A stretch of DNA of 64,000 nucleotides from Glandiceps talaboti (GCF_964340395.1 NC_135563.1:5009422-5073421); one strand, 5' to 3'. Numbered from the stretch's first letter, positions 23,467 to 40,278 are shown. Notes: generated from the letters alone by a model not told the origin. Made by a program: numbers and translations.

Positions 23467-26154
23467 CCCCTTATGGCGTCCATATAAACATGATGACGTT
23501 GTCATGTCCCCATGTGATTTTAGTTTAAATAGACTGGAGGTAAAGTCCTGGTTGGACATTTACATATCATATCAGTCCTAGGGACATGAGAACGATGACG
23601 ACAGCCTGTCAATTTGTGATGGATTACTATAATCACATGCGCCGTTGGTCTTCGCTCAACAATGAGGGCTGAACCACATTTACATAAAATTGAGCAACAG
23701 GGTTGACTAGACTGGGATAGTCATGAAGTACACACGTAATACCGGTCCCTGTCAGGAACTAGACAATTATCAGGGTCATTATCCCAGCAGTATGCCAAAT
23801 AATCCGAAAAGTTCAACTACATCACATGTAAGGCTAAAAAGAATAACATTGATAAAAACAACTTTTGTGATACAAGGTAAACTGTGTTAAACCTTGGTAG
23901 ATTGGGTGTTTCAAGCAATGTGAGACACAGATCAGCGTGCGGTCCTGAAATTGTCAAGTCTTTGAAATTGCATAAATCTTTGAGCTGAAATCAGAATCCA
24001 CATGATACACATTTCACTCCAAACATACATTCCCTTGTAATACACTAAGTAATACACATTTTGCATGTTGTGGAAAGTACAATTGACAAATGAAGTTGAG
24101 CAAACCTTAGCAAACCTCTGTAGATGGTGAAGATACGTGATAACACACTGAGAAAATACGCAATACCCATTTACTGTCAAAATATACTTATATTAGCGAA
24201 ATGTATCTCTGCTCTTCTTGAGTACCCAATAATCGATTCGTCTATTTCTTTTCATAAGGTCTTAAGCTTTATAAAAGTAGCTTATGTACCTTAAAATGCA
24301 TGCAAACAAGGAAACGTTGACATGATTGTTGATAGTAAGGTAATAGGCTTATAGGGTCAAAAAAGGTAAGCTCACCGTCTAAAGGCATTTTCGCTGAACA
24401 TTCCAACATTTCTCATACCCACTCAGAAATAAATATCCATGGTGTATATTCCCTAAAATAGTTTTATGAACATTTGTGAATACTCCAGGGTTAATTATAC
24501 GTTCAGTTCATTTTGCTGTACAATTAGCAAAACAGTTATTATAATACAATGCTTCCTTGTTGTTGTATCTGTCTTCGAACCTTACAATGCATTTCTCAAT
24601 CGTTATAATATATTACGTGTGAAGATCCTCAAAGTCAAAGACATACCGAGTTAATCATGATACCTCCTATCCTGGTTTACCGAATTTTGACACCGTTTCT
24701 TTGGTAAGGATGTTTCATTCATTTGTAGTCGATGGCACATGATACCTTTATTTTTATATAACGAGCCAGTTATCTACAATTTAGTTCTGTTTCACACATT
24801 ACTCAATAATCATCATACCTGATGTACAAGAAATAAAGAACCATATATAGGTGAACCTAAAATAACACGTTTTTTAAGAACGTTGTAGACCCTTTATTAA
24901 TTTGTAAACTGCATATACAAAAGTAAAATAAATATGCGACGCTTTGCAAGGCAAAATGTTTCTCACCAAAACCGTTACTTATTCTAAGAAGCTAGAGCAC
25001 ACAGATTGGAATCACTGATTCCTGGTTTTGACAAATAATGAAACTACTTACAGAGTTCGAGGTAAATATTTCTTGTCTTGTGTCAAAGCACAGGCCTTGA
25101 CACTGCCCGCAGTTGAGTAGTGAACCTAACACACAAATAGTAAATGACGTCGATGACTATGAACACAATTGAAATATTCTTTTCCATCCACAGCTCACAG
25201 TTAATCAGTCATAGAGTTCAGAATTTCTCCATACAGGACTCAACAGCACACTAAATCATATAAACTGTAGATATATCACAGTCAAGACCTTGCAGTACAG
25301 TGTTCACAGACTGCTTTCAATGTCCTCTATATAAGCATGATTGCCACAGAATTCAGGTATATATCAATCCAATGTGCTAATTCTCTGCAAACTGATTCAC
25401 AACAGTCACTACTGCTGGTAGTATAATATGATAATTAACTACCAACTCATTTACATATAGAGTAAACCCTTACTTATTTACATACAACGTCAACATGTTT
25501 TGTCCAGGGGTCTATCCAAAGTGAATGTCCAGGTTAACATACTTTTTATTAAGCACGTCATCACTTTGACGTCAATTGCACAAAACAAGCCTCATTTTTT
25601 GCTTCCACTAAAAAATACATTTCCGTAAATGGGTGACCCCCCGGGTTTGTTTCTATATTATTTTTGTGAATGCTGTTATGTAATTATAGTGTCTGCAATC
25701 ATAAATGATAATACCATCCTTCATTATCGCACACACTGGGTTGACAGAATATGGCACTGTGGAACAGAAAAACCAGACATCATAAAAATGTAATCAAGAC
25801 TACAAAATAAGGTATTTTGCAACAAAGCGCCCTATATACCGTTATCCATTGTTAGGGACAAATCAACAAATATATGATCACGATCAGTGGACAGATTAAC
25901 ACACTTCATTGGTTGTTAGTAGTGGCTAACCGTGGCTAACCGTGTACTCTATTAACATGTTGGTGTAACCTGTGCTTAAAGGTTTTTTTACCATTAAAAA
26001 CTGCAAGTGATCACTATGAACTAGTTTCCAGGGTAACTGAGAGTAGCAAAGGCAAAAGAAACGTGCATGATATCGTTGACCATACTTAATTCGGAGATCA
26101 TTTTTTTTAAAAATTAACGTCATTGGGTCTGCTCCTTATAATTGTTCATTTGTA
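23467..26154. other. Non-coding stretch, nothing recognised
   Basis: About 2.7 kb of AT-rich DNA. The ORFs are under 85 codons and without motifs. Confidence 0.5.
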
Positions 26155-26190
26155 CACATACATACATACATACATACATACATACATACA
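26155..26190. repeat. (CATA)n microsatellite
   Basis: Nine tetranucleotide units. Confidence 0.95.
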
Positions 26191-26839
26191 ATGATGGTCG
26201 CCTGAGTAAGGCAAGACTGAAAGACCATCAAGTTCTTCTCAATAAGTTTATCTTAGGACCTTGGGAAGGAATTTAGTGTCTTCAAGAGTACTTGGAATTC
26301 TGCACTTTCCAATTGCCTCTCCGCAAGCTTTCTTAACACATATGTACAGTAATCGTGAATTAACCAAAACGCGATGTTTACATTTTTATATTAGTATGCC
26401 AATGTCGATCAATAAACTTATCGATTTTTATTAATACAATTACTTCTGCTACAAATATTAATGCATCTCAGTTTACCTGAAGCATATTGTCAGAATGCGT
26501 CGGTAGCTGGTGTGTTCATGCTTTCAGTTTGTCTTCGATATTTGTTTGGCCATTTTTTGTCAACAATATTTATCGAATTATAATAAGCTAGTTCCCATCC
26601 CTCAAAGAGAGAGTCATCTAAATATGAATATGGGAAAAATATAGGTACCCAGTACTACTTTTTCAAACTAGGAAATATAACTTTCCAAATATCTTAATTA
26701 CTACAGGTCTCGCATCATTTTGAAAACAATATTTCAGTAACATTCATTTCAAAACTGTCAGTGTATTTACTGCTAAGCATCACCTTAAATTATATTGCAA
26801 TATAACGTTGCATATATGTCTCAACAAAGGAACACACAT

Positions 26840-27506
26840 TAGGACAAAGAAAAAGTCTGAGCTATAGATATACATGATGTATCCCGTAACTACTGGCAAA
26901 TTAATTATCCCAAACTCTATGAAATAAGAAGCCTGCATGCATGCTTAAGATATTGCCTAATTTCTTGCCTAACAATTTTACCACGGCTTTCTACTTGATA
27001 AAACAATGTGAAACAACATTATCTAAGTCTGTGTTTGTCACTTAATACATTGCAAAAAAGCAACAAAAAGTGTAACAATATATGCTATTGTATGTACAAT
27101 AACAAACATTTTACAAATGTATTATGCCCTGCACTGAATTCACTGAACTACAAACAAGGACTTGGCATGTGTTGTGTCACATTGAATTTTCAACTAGGAA
27201 GCCATGATCGATTTGTTTTATAAATTAAAAATCCAAAATAACTACCCAACCCTCATCCATGTGGCCACGTTATTTAAAAAGATAATTAATTATGCAAATG
27301 TCATTATTAAACCTTCATAAACAAACTATATTAAACATGACCCTTTATGCTAAATTTATCATCAATGTATGCTTCATCAATGTTCATCGAATGTTTATCA
27401 ACACCTAATTAGTCTTTTTGCATTTCACTTAAAAAAAGGTGTGTAGCAAGGTTCATTAGAAGTAATGTAGTATGTCTTGAGATATTTTGTTCACAGACGA
27501 ACAGGC

Positions 27507-27541
<35 letters not shown>

Positions 27542-27563
27542 TAGATAGATAGATAGATAGATA
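26840..27563. repeat. Interspersed repeat family A, diverged copy 2, with (CAGA)n/(TAGA)n tail
   Basis: Shares acatgatgta-cc, aattatgcaaatg, gtgtagcaaggttcattagaa and cttgagatattttgttcacagac with the copies at 13,800 and 58,200, in the same order. It ends in (CAGA)n then (TAGA)n at about 27,506-27,563. More diverged than the other copies. Confidence 0.65.
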
Positions 27564-28658
27564 AAGATCAAACATTTGGTTAGGCGTTTTTCAATAGCTT
27601 CACCATGGAAACCACATCATTTCTATAAGATATTTGGACCTACCCACAAACAGTGACACTAATTACAATGATTGTATCAGCTTAGTAAACTTTAGACGTA
27701 AAAGTCATTATCATGGGTATATTTGAGCTTTGATGGTTTGAGATATAATGAAAAAATCAACTATAAACAATAATATTCCCACCTTAGTTGATGTTGATTT
27801 TTCTTATGGGGAAATTCAGGCGAGTCCTACCCTTTCAATCGATCACATTAAGTTCTTGCCAAATAATAAATCAGACATACACATGTTCGTACGTATGTCC
27901 ATAGTAGAACCAATACATAAAACTGATCGTGTAGATTTATCCAAATATGCATGACTTTTAAAATAGCCATACAATTTAACAATTGTGTTTATCACTTAGG
28001 TGTGTTTTATGAATTGTTTGTATATAATTCAGAGAATGTTCTTCTAAATAATGAAGCCGTCAGAAATGAGAAATATGCTATTTTTAAATCGTGATTATTA
28101 GAACGGAAATGTCACAGTAAATTAAAACTTTCAAACTAGATGTTTTAACAAAAGTCGTGATTGTAAATTAGGAATCCACGGGAACCATGTGGTGTAGCAA
28201 ATAATCACAAATTAAAATTTCTATAACCAAAGATGAGCGTTCATAATTTTACTGATTGCAGTATGCTTTCCAATCTTATTTTTCATGAGGTAAAGCATAC
28301 TTTAAGGCCTAACCCGCTGACAACGCACGTTCTGAACGTAGATAAAGAATACATTGTAAGAAAATGAAAAGTTCGTTTTGATACATGCTTGTCATTCTCG
28401 TCGAAGACGATATACTCTAGTGACGCACATTGCAGCTACAATTTTACGAATATTAAACCGATATATCCGAGGGGAAAATATCGGGAGGTGAATTTAGTGG
28501 TTAAAGGTTTTATCACAAAAATAATAATTTCTGCCATGTGAATTGTGAGAAAACGTATCGTGTCAAAAATCAACAAAAATATACATGTCGGGTAATATCG
28601 CCGATTACCGACAGTCGTTATCACAAAGCAAGTACTAGATTGGCACAAGCAGAACACG
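27564..28658. other. Non-coding stretch, nothing recognised
   Basis: No supportable gene. The 68- and 73-codon ORFs lack motifs. Confidence 0.5.
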
Positions 28659-28684
28659 TATATATATATATATATATATATATA
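28659..28684. repeat. (TA)n microsatellite left of the PLE
   Basis: Thirteen TA units about 70 bp outside the left terminal repeat of the element at 28,756. Confidence 0.9.
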
Positions 28685-28784
28685 CTAATTCAGTGTAAGA
28701 GGTAAGTCATAAACTGAAGGAAAAGCGCTCAATACTGAGAAGTAGAGCTGTATTACACAAAATACACAAGTTATGGTACGGAGC

Positions 28785-28825
28785 CGTTACTCAGAGTTTC
28801 ACGCTTGAATGCGATCTTCGGACGT
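28785..28825 (-). ncRNA. Hammerhead-like motif in the left PLE arm (mutated core)
   Basis: On the minus strand this reads a core CCGAAGA (28,815-28,821), a short CGC/GCG stem II, GAAA (28,797-28,800) and a three-pair stem III (ACT/AGT, 28,789-28,797). The core differs from CTGANGA at the essential U4 position (C instead of U), so activity is doubtful. It mirrors the copy at 30,346. Confidence 0.6.
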
Positions 28826-28897
28826 CTAAATTTTAACGGAAATTCAAGTGATTGAATTCGAACTCGCAGAAGAACTGGTACCCGGATGTGATGCGCG

Positions 28898-30327
28898 TTT
28901 ATCTTCGACATCGTTAATTTTTATCCATCTATAACAGAAAATATCTTACCTAATGCATTAAGCTTCGCGAAACAACATGTTGATATCTCAGATCATGATA
29001 TAGAAATTCTTATGCACGCCAGGAAATCTCTCCTATTTGATGATAACATTCCATGGGTTAAAAGAGACAACAAAGATATGTTTGACGTGACTATGGGAAG
29101 TTATGATGGAGCCGAGATTTGCGAACTAGTGGGTTCCTACATCCTAAGTACTATTGCATCGCAGTACTCTAAAGACCATGTAGGTCTATACAGGGATGAC
29201 GGTTTAGCTGTTTTCCACAAAATATCGGGTAACAAGGCAGAGAAGATAAAGAAAAATATCACAAAGATCTTCAATGACATCGGTCTGAAAGTAACCATTG
29301 AAGCTAACCTGAAAATTGTCAATTACCTCGATATCGTATTGGACCTTTCCAGTGGGAAATATTACCCATACAGAAAACCAAACGACAACCCAGTCTACAT
29401 CAACACAGTCAAATCACCCACCAGTTATCATCAAGCATCTCCCAGCAGCCATAAATAGAAGACTTTGTGACATCTCATGTAATCATAATGTTTTCAACCA
29501 GGCAGCACCCCTCTATGATGACGCACTCAAAGCAAGTGGCTATAAAGACAACCTTGCTTACACAGATAGAATTGACACCATCAAGAGACGGAGAAATAGG
29601 AAACGTAATGTCATCTGGTTTAATCCCCCATACAGTCAAAACGTAAGCAATAACGTCGGGAGAATTTTCCTCCAACTTCTTGGCCGTCACTTCCCTAAGG
29701 AGCACAAGTTACATAAAATTTTCAACAAGGGGAATGTGAAAGTGAGCTACAGTTGTATGAATAACATGGCTTCCATCATCAAAGCTCACAATACTATGAT
29801 CCTTAAACGCGGAAATGAAGCTCCCATAGGGACATGCAACTGTCGTGATAAATCAACTTGACCGCTTGATGGGAAATGCCAATCAGATAGTATCGTCTAC
29901 GTACAGGGCCCAGGTCAAAATAAACAACAGAGATACTAAATCCTACATTGGCTCAACAGAAAACAGCTTCAAAACTCGTTACGGCAACCACAAGTGTTCT
30001 TTCGCCAATAACAAATATGGAAATTGTACTGAACTTTCAAAGTGTGTCTGGAAAATAAATGAGTCGGGCCACCAGTATTCCATCAACTGGACTATCATTG
30101 CCCATGCAGCCGCCTACTCTAATGCAACAAAAAGGTGCAACCGGTGTCTTACAGAGAAGATGTTTATCATCAGTGCAAATAAATTGGGACTCCTTAATAA
30201 ACGATCAGAACTGATTTCAAAGTGCCGCCATGAAAACAAACACATTCTTTCATTCCACCATGTCAAACCTCAACGCGCATCACATCCGGGTACCAGGTCT
30301 TCTGCGAGTTCGAATTCAATGACTTGA
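28898..30327 (+). pseudogene. PLE RT/GIY-YIG polyprotein, 5'-truncated, three lesions
   Basis: The coding region begins at RT motif A (FDIVNFYPSI, about 28,904), followed by FDVTMGSYDGAEICELVG (motif B region, about 29,080-29,136) and LYRDDGLAVF (motif C with catalytic Asp pair, about 29,185-29,215). Then come LKIVNYLDIVLDLSSGKYYP, VIWFNPPYSQNV and VKVSYSCMNNMASII. The C-terminal GIY-YIG domain shows IVY, YIGSTENSFKTRYGNH and TELSKCVW, plus a Cys cluster (CNRCL). Lesions are a one-base frame change near 29,410, a TGA at 29,859-29,861 where the family has Cys (KSTC-PLDGKC), and a four-base insertion (gtac) near 29,901. The RT palm before motif A is missing. The protein cannot be made intact from this copy. 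Confidence 0.88.
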
Positions 30328-30345
30328 ATTTCCGTTAAAATTTAG

Positions 30346-30387
30346 TCGTCCGAAGATCGCATTCAAGCGTGAAACTCTGAGTAACGG
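30346..30387 (+). ncRNA. Hammerhead-like motif in the right PLE arm (mutated core)
   Basis: Same structure as the left arm, in the coding-strand orientation expected for a PLE terminal repeat: stem I CGT/ACG, core CCGAAGA (30,350-30,356), stem II CGC/GCG, GAAA at 30,371-30,374, stem III ACT/AGT within 30,374-30,382, cleavage base A30,383. The U4-to-C change probably disables it. Confidence 0.6.
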
Positions 30388-30571
30388 CTCCGTACCATAA
30401 CTTGTGTATTTTGTGTGTGTGTATATATATAGAAACGTTCATAGGAACAGTATAATTGTTGTAGTTTGTATGGCATATTGAGCAAGAGGAAGCTTATCTC
30501 TGTCGAATTATATATATACAGGGTCCTTACGAAGTAAAGCTAGCCATACCCTTCTGGCGTTTCTGCCCAAT

Positions 30572-33633
<3,062 letters not shown>

Positions 33634-33680
<47 letters not shown>

Positions 33681-34579
33681 AAGATATTTCTTGGCTTATT
33701 TACTTGGCGATTTGCTGAGACTCAGAATACTCCAGTATAACAACAAACTATCATGCAAAGACGTTGATACTAATATCAAAGCAATTCGGATTTTAGTTCA
33801 AATTTAGAAGTTTTTCCACTTGCATTGATGGACAAAGAAAGGATAAAGAAAAATACTTAGCGGTACATGCAGTTTGCTCGGAAGGAAGTCTGTCATTATT
33901 GTGTCTTTGCAAAAGCTTCTTGGCCAGAACTCTAAATTAGCTTGAATCTCATGGAGACGAACATCACGAATAGGCGAAAACATCTTCAGGCTAAAGCAAA
34001 CGAGCTTCGTGGATCTAGTGTTGAAATGATTCGCGATAGTAGGAAACCTATGCAATTTTTCTGTTCACAATATTTTCAAAAATATTTCTTTCATTAAAGT
34101 CTTCCATTTATGAATAGGCTGTTTTTGCATTCTGGGGAGAATCTTTGTCAATAGTGGCAGTTGGTGGACTGAAACATTGATGTCTCCTTATTTTTTGTGT
34201 TTTTTAGCTCTCGGGTATGTACGCATTTTAGCTGACAGAGATGGTGAATGAACTGTCATCTGATGTGTTGTCAACCATCCAGTATTAGTCATTGATTATG
34301 AGAACGCAAGCAATACTTTAGAATAATGCTCTATGTTTACAGCAAGATATTGTCAGGTTAAACCTTTTCAGAGAACCATTTGCTTTTGCTTAAATTTCTC
34401 TTAATCGTATAAAACTATTTATGTTCTTTAAAGTTATGTTTATATTGTTTATCGTAGTTGCCCCGGAAATAAAAACGTTAAACTTACCTTGTTTATAAAA
34501 CACATTCTCAATTAAAATCAAGTGAAAACACCATTAGCCACGGTACAAATAATTCAAATGTATCACATCAAAATTAAGC
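33634..34579. repeat. 976-bp tandem duplication, copy 1
   Basis: The sequence from the (TA)n at 33,634-33,678 to 34,579 is repeated with a fixed offset of 976 bases. I noticed only two adjacent substitutions (near 34,104) plus a different (TA)n length. An 83-codon minus-strand ORF (33,804-34,055) is duplicated unchanged, but its product (start MHRFPTIANHFNTRSTKL) is not recognised. Confidence 0.92.
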
Positions 34580-34580
34580 C

Positions 34581-34581
<1 letters not shown>

Positions 34582-34656
<75 letters not shown>

Positions 34657-35555
34657 AAGATATTTCTTGGCTTATTTACTTGGCGATTTGCTGAGACTCA
34701 GAATACTCCAGTATAACAACAAACTATCATGCAAAGACGTTGATACTAATATCAAAGCAATTCGGATTTTAGTTCAAATTTAGAAGTTTTTCCACTTGCA
34801 TTGATGGACAAAGAAAGGATAAAGAAAAATACTTAGCGGTACATGCAGTTTGCTCGGAAGGAAGTCTGTCATTATTGTGTCTTTGCAAAAGCTTCTTGGC
34901 CAGAACTCTAAATTAGCTTGAATCTCATGGAGACGAACATCACGAATAGGCGAAAACATCTTCAGGCTAAAGCAAACGAGCTTCGTGGATCTAGTGTTGA
35001 AATGATTCGCGATAGTAGGAAACCTATGCAATTTTTCTGTTCACAATATTTTCAAAAATATTTCTTTCATTAAAGTCTTATATTTATGAATAGGCTGTTT
35101 TTGCATTCTGGGGAGAATCTTTGTCAATAGTGGCAGTTGGTGGACTGAAACATTGATGTCTCCTTATTTTTTGTGTTTTTTAGCTCTCGGGTATGTACGC
35201 ATTTTAGCTGACAGAGATGGTGAATGAACTGTCATCTGATGTGTTGTCAACCATCCAGTATTAGTCATTGATTATGAGAACGCAAGCAATACTTTAGAAT
35301 AATGCTCTATGTTTACAGCAAGATATTGTCAGGTTAAACCTTTTCAGAGAACCATTTGCTTTTGCTTAAATTTCTCTTAATCGTATAAAACTATTTATGT
35401 TCTTTAAAGTTATGTTTATATTGTTTATCGTAGTTGCCCCGGAAATAAAAACGTTAAACTTACCTTGTTTATAAAACACATTCTCAATTAAAATCAAGTG
35501 AAAACACCATTAGCCACGGTACAAATAATTCAAATGTATCACATCAAAATTAAGC
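34582..35555. repeat. 976-bp tandem duplication, copy 2
   Basis: Begins with a longer (TA)n tract (34,582-34,654) and matches copy 1 up to ttaagc at 35,555, after which the sequences differ. The near identity shows a recent event or an assembly duplication. Confidence 0.92.
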
Positions 35556-35869
35556 AATTTTCGAATCCAACAAGGCCAAAGGATACTATTTTAAGTCTAT
35601 GGGAAATAAAAGATAATTGGTTTTCTTGAAAACAAGACAGTCATCAATCCCCCTTTCTTTTAACTTTTCAGGAGGGCCAGGAATACTCTTTCATATAGCA
35701 AACTTTGGAGAGATTTTAAGAACCCCTTTATCTTCACTTTTATCATCAGGGAAAATGATCCTAAGGCGCATTCTACCTCTAAAAGAAATTTATATCAATT
35801 TTGTCCTTTTATATTACAATTACAACTATTCTGGCAATTGCGAAGTAAATGCACAGAAAAAAAGTTTTA

Positions 35870-35930
35870 AAAAGTTAGGGGCGGCAGTGAAAAACTAGGT
35901 GGGTCGGGTAACCGGAACCAAACACTTTTA
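35870..35930 (+). repeat. Family C MITE terminal fragment
   Basis: Contains gtgaaaaactaggtgggtcg and ggtaaccggaaccaaacac, matching the right end of the complete family C copies. The rest of the element is absent. Confidence 0.65.
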
Positions 35931-38900
35931 AGCATTCAGTTACTACTCTCTCGAAAACACTGGTTGGAAAGACAGGCATGTAATATGTTCATATCTTTTC
36001 AACGTCGTTTTTAATCTTTCAGCTTAACAAATCAGTAAATACATTTTTTGATTTTTTGATTTCACTATATTACATGTTTTCTCCCCCTCCCCCACCCCCG
36101 TTCCAAGTGATAGTTTACATAGATGTTTGTACTTTATAGGGTATAAATACTCACCCAGAGAATAATCTCTACATACAGTCATAAAATATACTATGTTTCG
36201 TTATTCTCGAAGTACAGAAAGTCTCCTTTGATGGACCGAGATGTCGGTAAAATTGCTAAAATTATATAAGGAAGCTTTTTTGGAAGCTAATGTCTTGCTG
36301 TTTTAAAACCATCAAAGTAATTTTGAGCAGTAGGAAAGAAAAGTTTACATTTTGATATGGTATGATATTAAATACAAAATTAAAGTAGGAATGAAAAGGG
36401 TAACTTTGTGTGTGTTTTGCAGCTATGGTTACTTACTCGCAGGGTGTTGAACAGTAGCTATGATAGAAGTACCATCGGATATGTGGTTCTCAAATTCTAA
36501 TGAGAACAGTGCTTGGCACAATTATTATACTATTGGTGGACAGGATGGTTTATAGCGTCACACAGTGCCTTAATCACGCTACCTGTTAGTTGGAAATATA
36601 TGTATATCAGGTTACTATTTGTCTTTTTATATGCCTAACAGTGAAGTACAACTCATGACTACCAGGGATAATTTCAGGCATGGTCGTATGTGCTTCAAAA
36701 CCGTAAACTCACTATCCTCCTTTCTCTGTAACAAAGTTTAGCTTCAGGCGGCCAATAGAAATTTTCCATACAGAGGCCTTTCCAGAAATCATTATTTCTA
36801 TGCCCTTATACATGAAACAAATAATTTGAGGGTATAACATAAATGTCGCGTATTGTATTCTCAGTTCAGTAAGCCATTAGCAATCAGTTTTCTTATATTG
36901 TGATCTTCGGATTGTAACAGGCTGGCATGTTTTCGTCTTTCCGTTATAAATTTGGGTATAGGTAACTCAATTGTAAAAAGCAAACATTAATTTTTGAATT
37001 AGGATACTTTATAAGACTTTGGAAAGGTAGCACGTAAGACTATTACATGTTTTCGAAATGCAGCAAAGTGTAAACTGTTGAATTTAGTCATCCATTTTGA
37101 CGTGTTTTAATTATTCAATAAAGAGAATCAGGGTATAAAAACGGTACCCGCCAGGAAATTAATTGACTTCTGAGTTCGCCTTAAATAGAAGTACACCAAC
37201 TCGTTATAAGAAGTGTGTATTTTATGCTGAATTTACTTAGCTGCTTTTGCAAATATCAATTTACTGTAGAAGTAAGCCATATGTTGTTTTTCCAAAGATA
37301 ATATCACGCGTATGCCACATATATAGCTACAGCTAAATAACCGTCTAATCACAAGGGATACGCCTGGTAGCCTAACAAAAGATCAATGTGGTATTCAAGC
37401 GTCACAATATCAACATTTTACGCAAAGTGAACGTATCAGTTTCAATGGGCTTTCAGCTTTGATATTTCTGGTCTAATCTACTTTCATAGAATTAAACAAA
37501 TCCCCTTGACAATCGTTTCCCCTAACACCTTTTCCCATTTTTTTGTATTTATCATTACAGGAAATTATCATCCTATGATTTCTTACAAATTCCAAAGACG
37601 GAATTCTGTTGAATAAGCTAGCTTGAATTAATTGCTCTGTTGTCAGTCAGAGAGCACAGTTGCGTCTTCATAGCTACTGGGGGCTTAAATGTTAAACATT
37701 AAAAAAATCGAAGCAGTAACAATAACAGCGATGGTCGGTTTTTGGTCACAGGAATTCGACAGACTCGTATAAGAAAGTGATAAATGATGTTGATGTCCAG
37801 AATGATCACGCACATCCGTGAAACCATTTTAGTTTAAGCGGCAAGAAGCTGTGGTTAGCCTTAGTCAGTAGAGAGTGTCAAACCATAAGGTGTATATTTG
37901 AAGCATTAAACTTATAAATATTGGTACACATGGTTCTAACCTACACTTCACATTGATCAGTCGCAAAGAATAAATTTTGAATAAATTGTACATTTTACAG
38001 CCCAACTATTATTGCTAGACAATATGCAGTTCAATTTGTCATATTAGAGAGCCGTAACTATTTACAGCCTGGGGATCGAAGTATTCGGGGGGGGGGGGGC
38101 ACGTACAAAACTAAGCTTTGGGTAACGGTACAATGATCCTTGCCCGACAAAGTTTATTCACGATGTTCATTTAATGCATGTCGAAAAGGAATACTTTTTG
38201 CTGTGTGTCATACATCTTACATCTTAGGGACGATCACACCATGTCACACAACTCAATAAGCAAACTTCGTTAGGGGGAGGGGGTTCTGGCGTCAATGCGA
38301 TTCATTTTCGCACTTCTAACCAAATTTCGACGGAAAACTCACTCCTTCAATGATAACAGCTTTTTTTATTTACTACTGAGATGTTAACAAGTTGACAGAA
38401 ATGTACTTCTAATGTCAGATATGGTGCTGGGTTTCTGGTAGTATTTTAATGTGTTTATAATCATGTTTATACATTACATCGATGGTAGTGGTGTGATTGC
38501 TATAGTTTTCATCATAGTTTACATATATAAACATTTGATGTCGCACTTGTGAACGTTCGTTTAGAGTGAGAGGGGGGGGGTGTTTTAAAGTAAACGAACG
38601 ATGATCGTTTGGTGAGCTTGTGCGACATTGTGCAATCGTCCCTTATACAATGCATATGCTCTTTGGATGAGTGAGCATAGGTAGTTTTCGAACCGTTGCC
38701 ATGGTTACATGCAAAAAGCCTAGGGGGATACTTTCGCCATTTACGTCCAAACTACGTTATTGAAGTCTCGAAGAACAACACAATATTACAAATACTACTC
38801 CCTTGCCAACTGTACAAGATAAGGAAGTTATTATAGATATCAAGTATCTTAAAAGGAAAACATAAGCATTGTATCTTGGATGATAATGTTTGTGTTTTCA

Positions 38901-40278
38901 TAATACTCTACTAGACTATCCGATCTCATTCCTGTTTTTCATCTTAAACCTGATAAAACTGCCACAGATATCCTTTAAATACGTTCGACGAAACGGAGAT
39001 ATTAACCGTAATTACGACAATGTAATATCCTAAACAATACAGAGTTGACGGATCATTACTACCGAAATTTGCACACAGGAAAATTAAAAACGTCAAAATT
39101 GAAAGGAAAAAAAAACGGTACAATAAGCACTGGGCGAACGCAATTTAATGCATTGGAGATTGTATATGATGTATCCATTCAAGTTTTAATATAAGATATT
39201 TTTATTTGTTCGACTGATATCATATTTATTTAAGTCGAAGAATCCATCGTAAATACCATTCGGTGTATGCTACTAATTGGCTGTACAGTTTCGATTTTAC
39301 TAAAAGGTATTCCCTGGTCATTTAATTTATCGCAATACAGGAATACCTTTGTCAATGGTTGTGAGAAAACAGCTGTGGACTATTGGTCTGAATTCCCATA
39401 TGTTCTCTATAAGACTTAAACAGTCGAGTATATTGAACAGATTTATTGAGAATTTCACAAGAATGCGTGCCGGAAATACAATGAGGTGCATTGGCGCCGA
39501 GTTATATTTCCTACTTTTGCCATGGTTCCCATTGTTGTGATATCCGGATAATCATGATTTGATAATATACATTATCATATACCCATGCCCAGATTAATCG
39601 TTCTTTATGACGTTTATCGCGAAATATCACTTCTAATATGGGACGTTAAACGTCATGGCATTCACGTTAAACGTCATGATATTCACATGTACTGTCGTCA
39701 GAAAACACCTCGCTGATTGGACAAAACGATTCTGAACATAAACAAACTTAAATAAAATGGCGGCCGATCTTCGACTTTGAAGTTTGGAATATCAAAACAA
39801 GGAAATCTTGACGAAAATAACCATACCCAAATGATTCTTTTTATGATCGTGTATTAAACAATCTGTCAGGTACATACATTGCGCAACGGTATCGCGGGCA
39901 CCACTAGTCGACTGTGTGTGAGGTATCGACTGACACTGTATGTGCTACCCACACCACACTATCGGACTGCTGTAACGCTTGTGGTAGATCATCTAGTTTT
40001 ATTAACACATTAACGCATTTCCTGAAACCTTTAGAGAACTTATTCCAATACCAATATTGTATTTCGAAATAATTATGGAACGTTAGACTGAAATCTGATG
40101 AAAATTGATGATCGTCGGACCGGGTTGAGCAGGGTCGGCAAACTATGTGTATGTGAGCGGTGTCACTTGATAACAGGTCATGCGATACACGAAGCGCATT
40201 GCATAGCAAGCCGTGTTCTTTTTATTTTTCGTAATTTCCCTTTGAACTCCTGGGCATATTACCCGATATCACTTCTTC
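35931..40278. other. Non-coding stretch, no gene recognised
   Basis: About 4.3 kb without motif-bearing ORFs. It contains G-runs near 38,087-38,099 and 38,571-38,580 and a short tandem gttaaacgtcatg repeat near 39,645-39,680. The ORF pair at 39,904-40,328 lies on opposite strands and is not supported. Confidence 0.45.

Larger units (their letters stand above)
28756..30415 (+). mobile_element. Penelope-like element flanked by 144-bp inverted repeats
   Basis: The left arm 28,756-28,899 and right arm 30,272-30,415 are reverse complements with about three mismatches. Between them lies a 5'-truncated RT plus GIY-YIG coding region that starts exactly where the left arm ends and whose last codons run into the right arm. 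PLEs are known to have terminal repeats in direct or inverted orientation and to be 5' truncated (established knowledge). Each arm contains a hammerhead-like core. The element sits between (TA)n tracts at 28,659 and about 30,420. The high arm identity contrasts with the damaged coding region. Confidence 0.85.

Noticed and set aside
33804-35031. Two identical 83-codon minus-strand ORFs
   Set aside because: The identity follows from the 976-bp tandem duplication. There is no recognised family, so I do not call genes.
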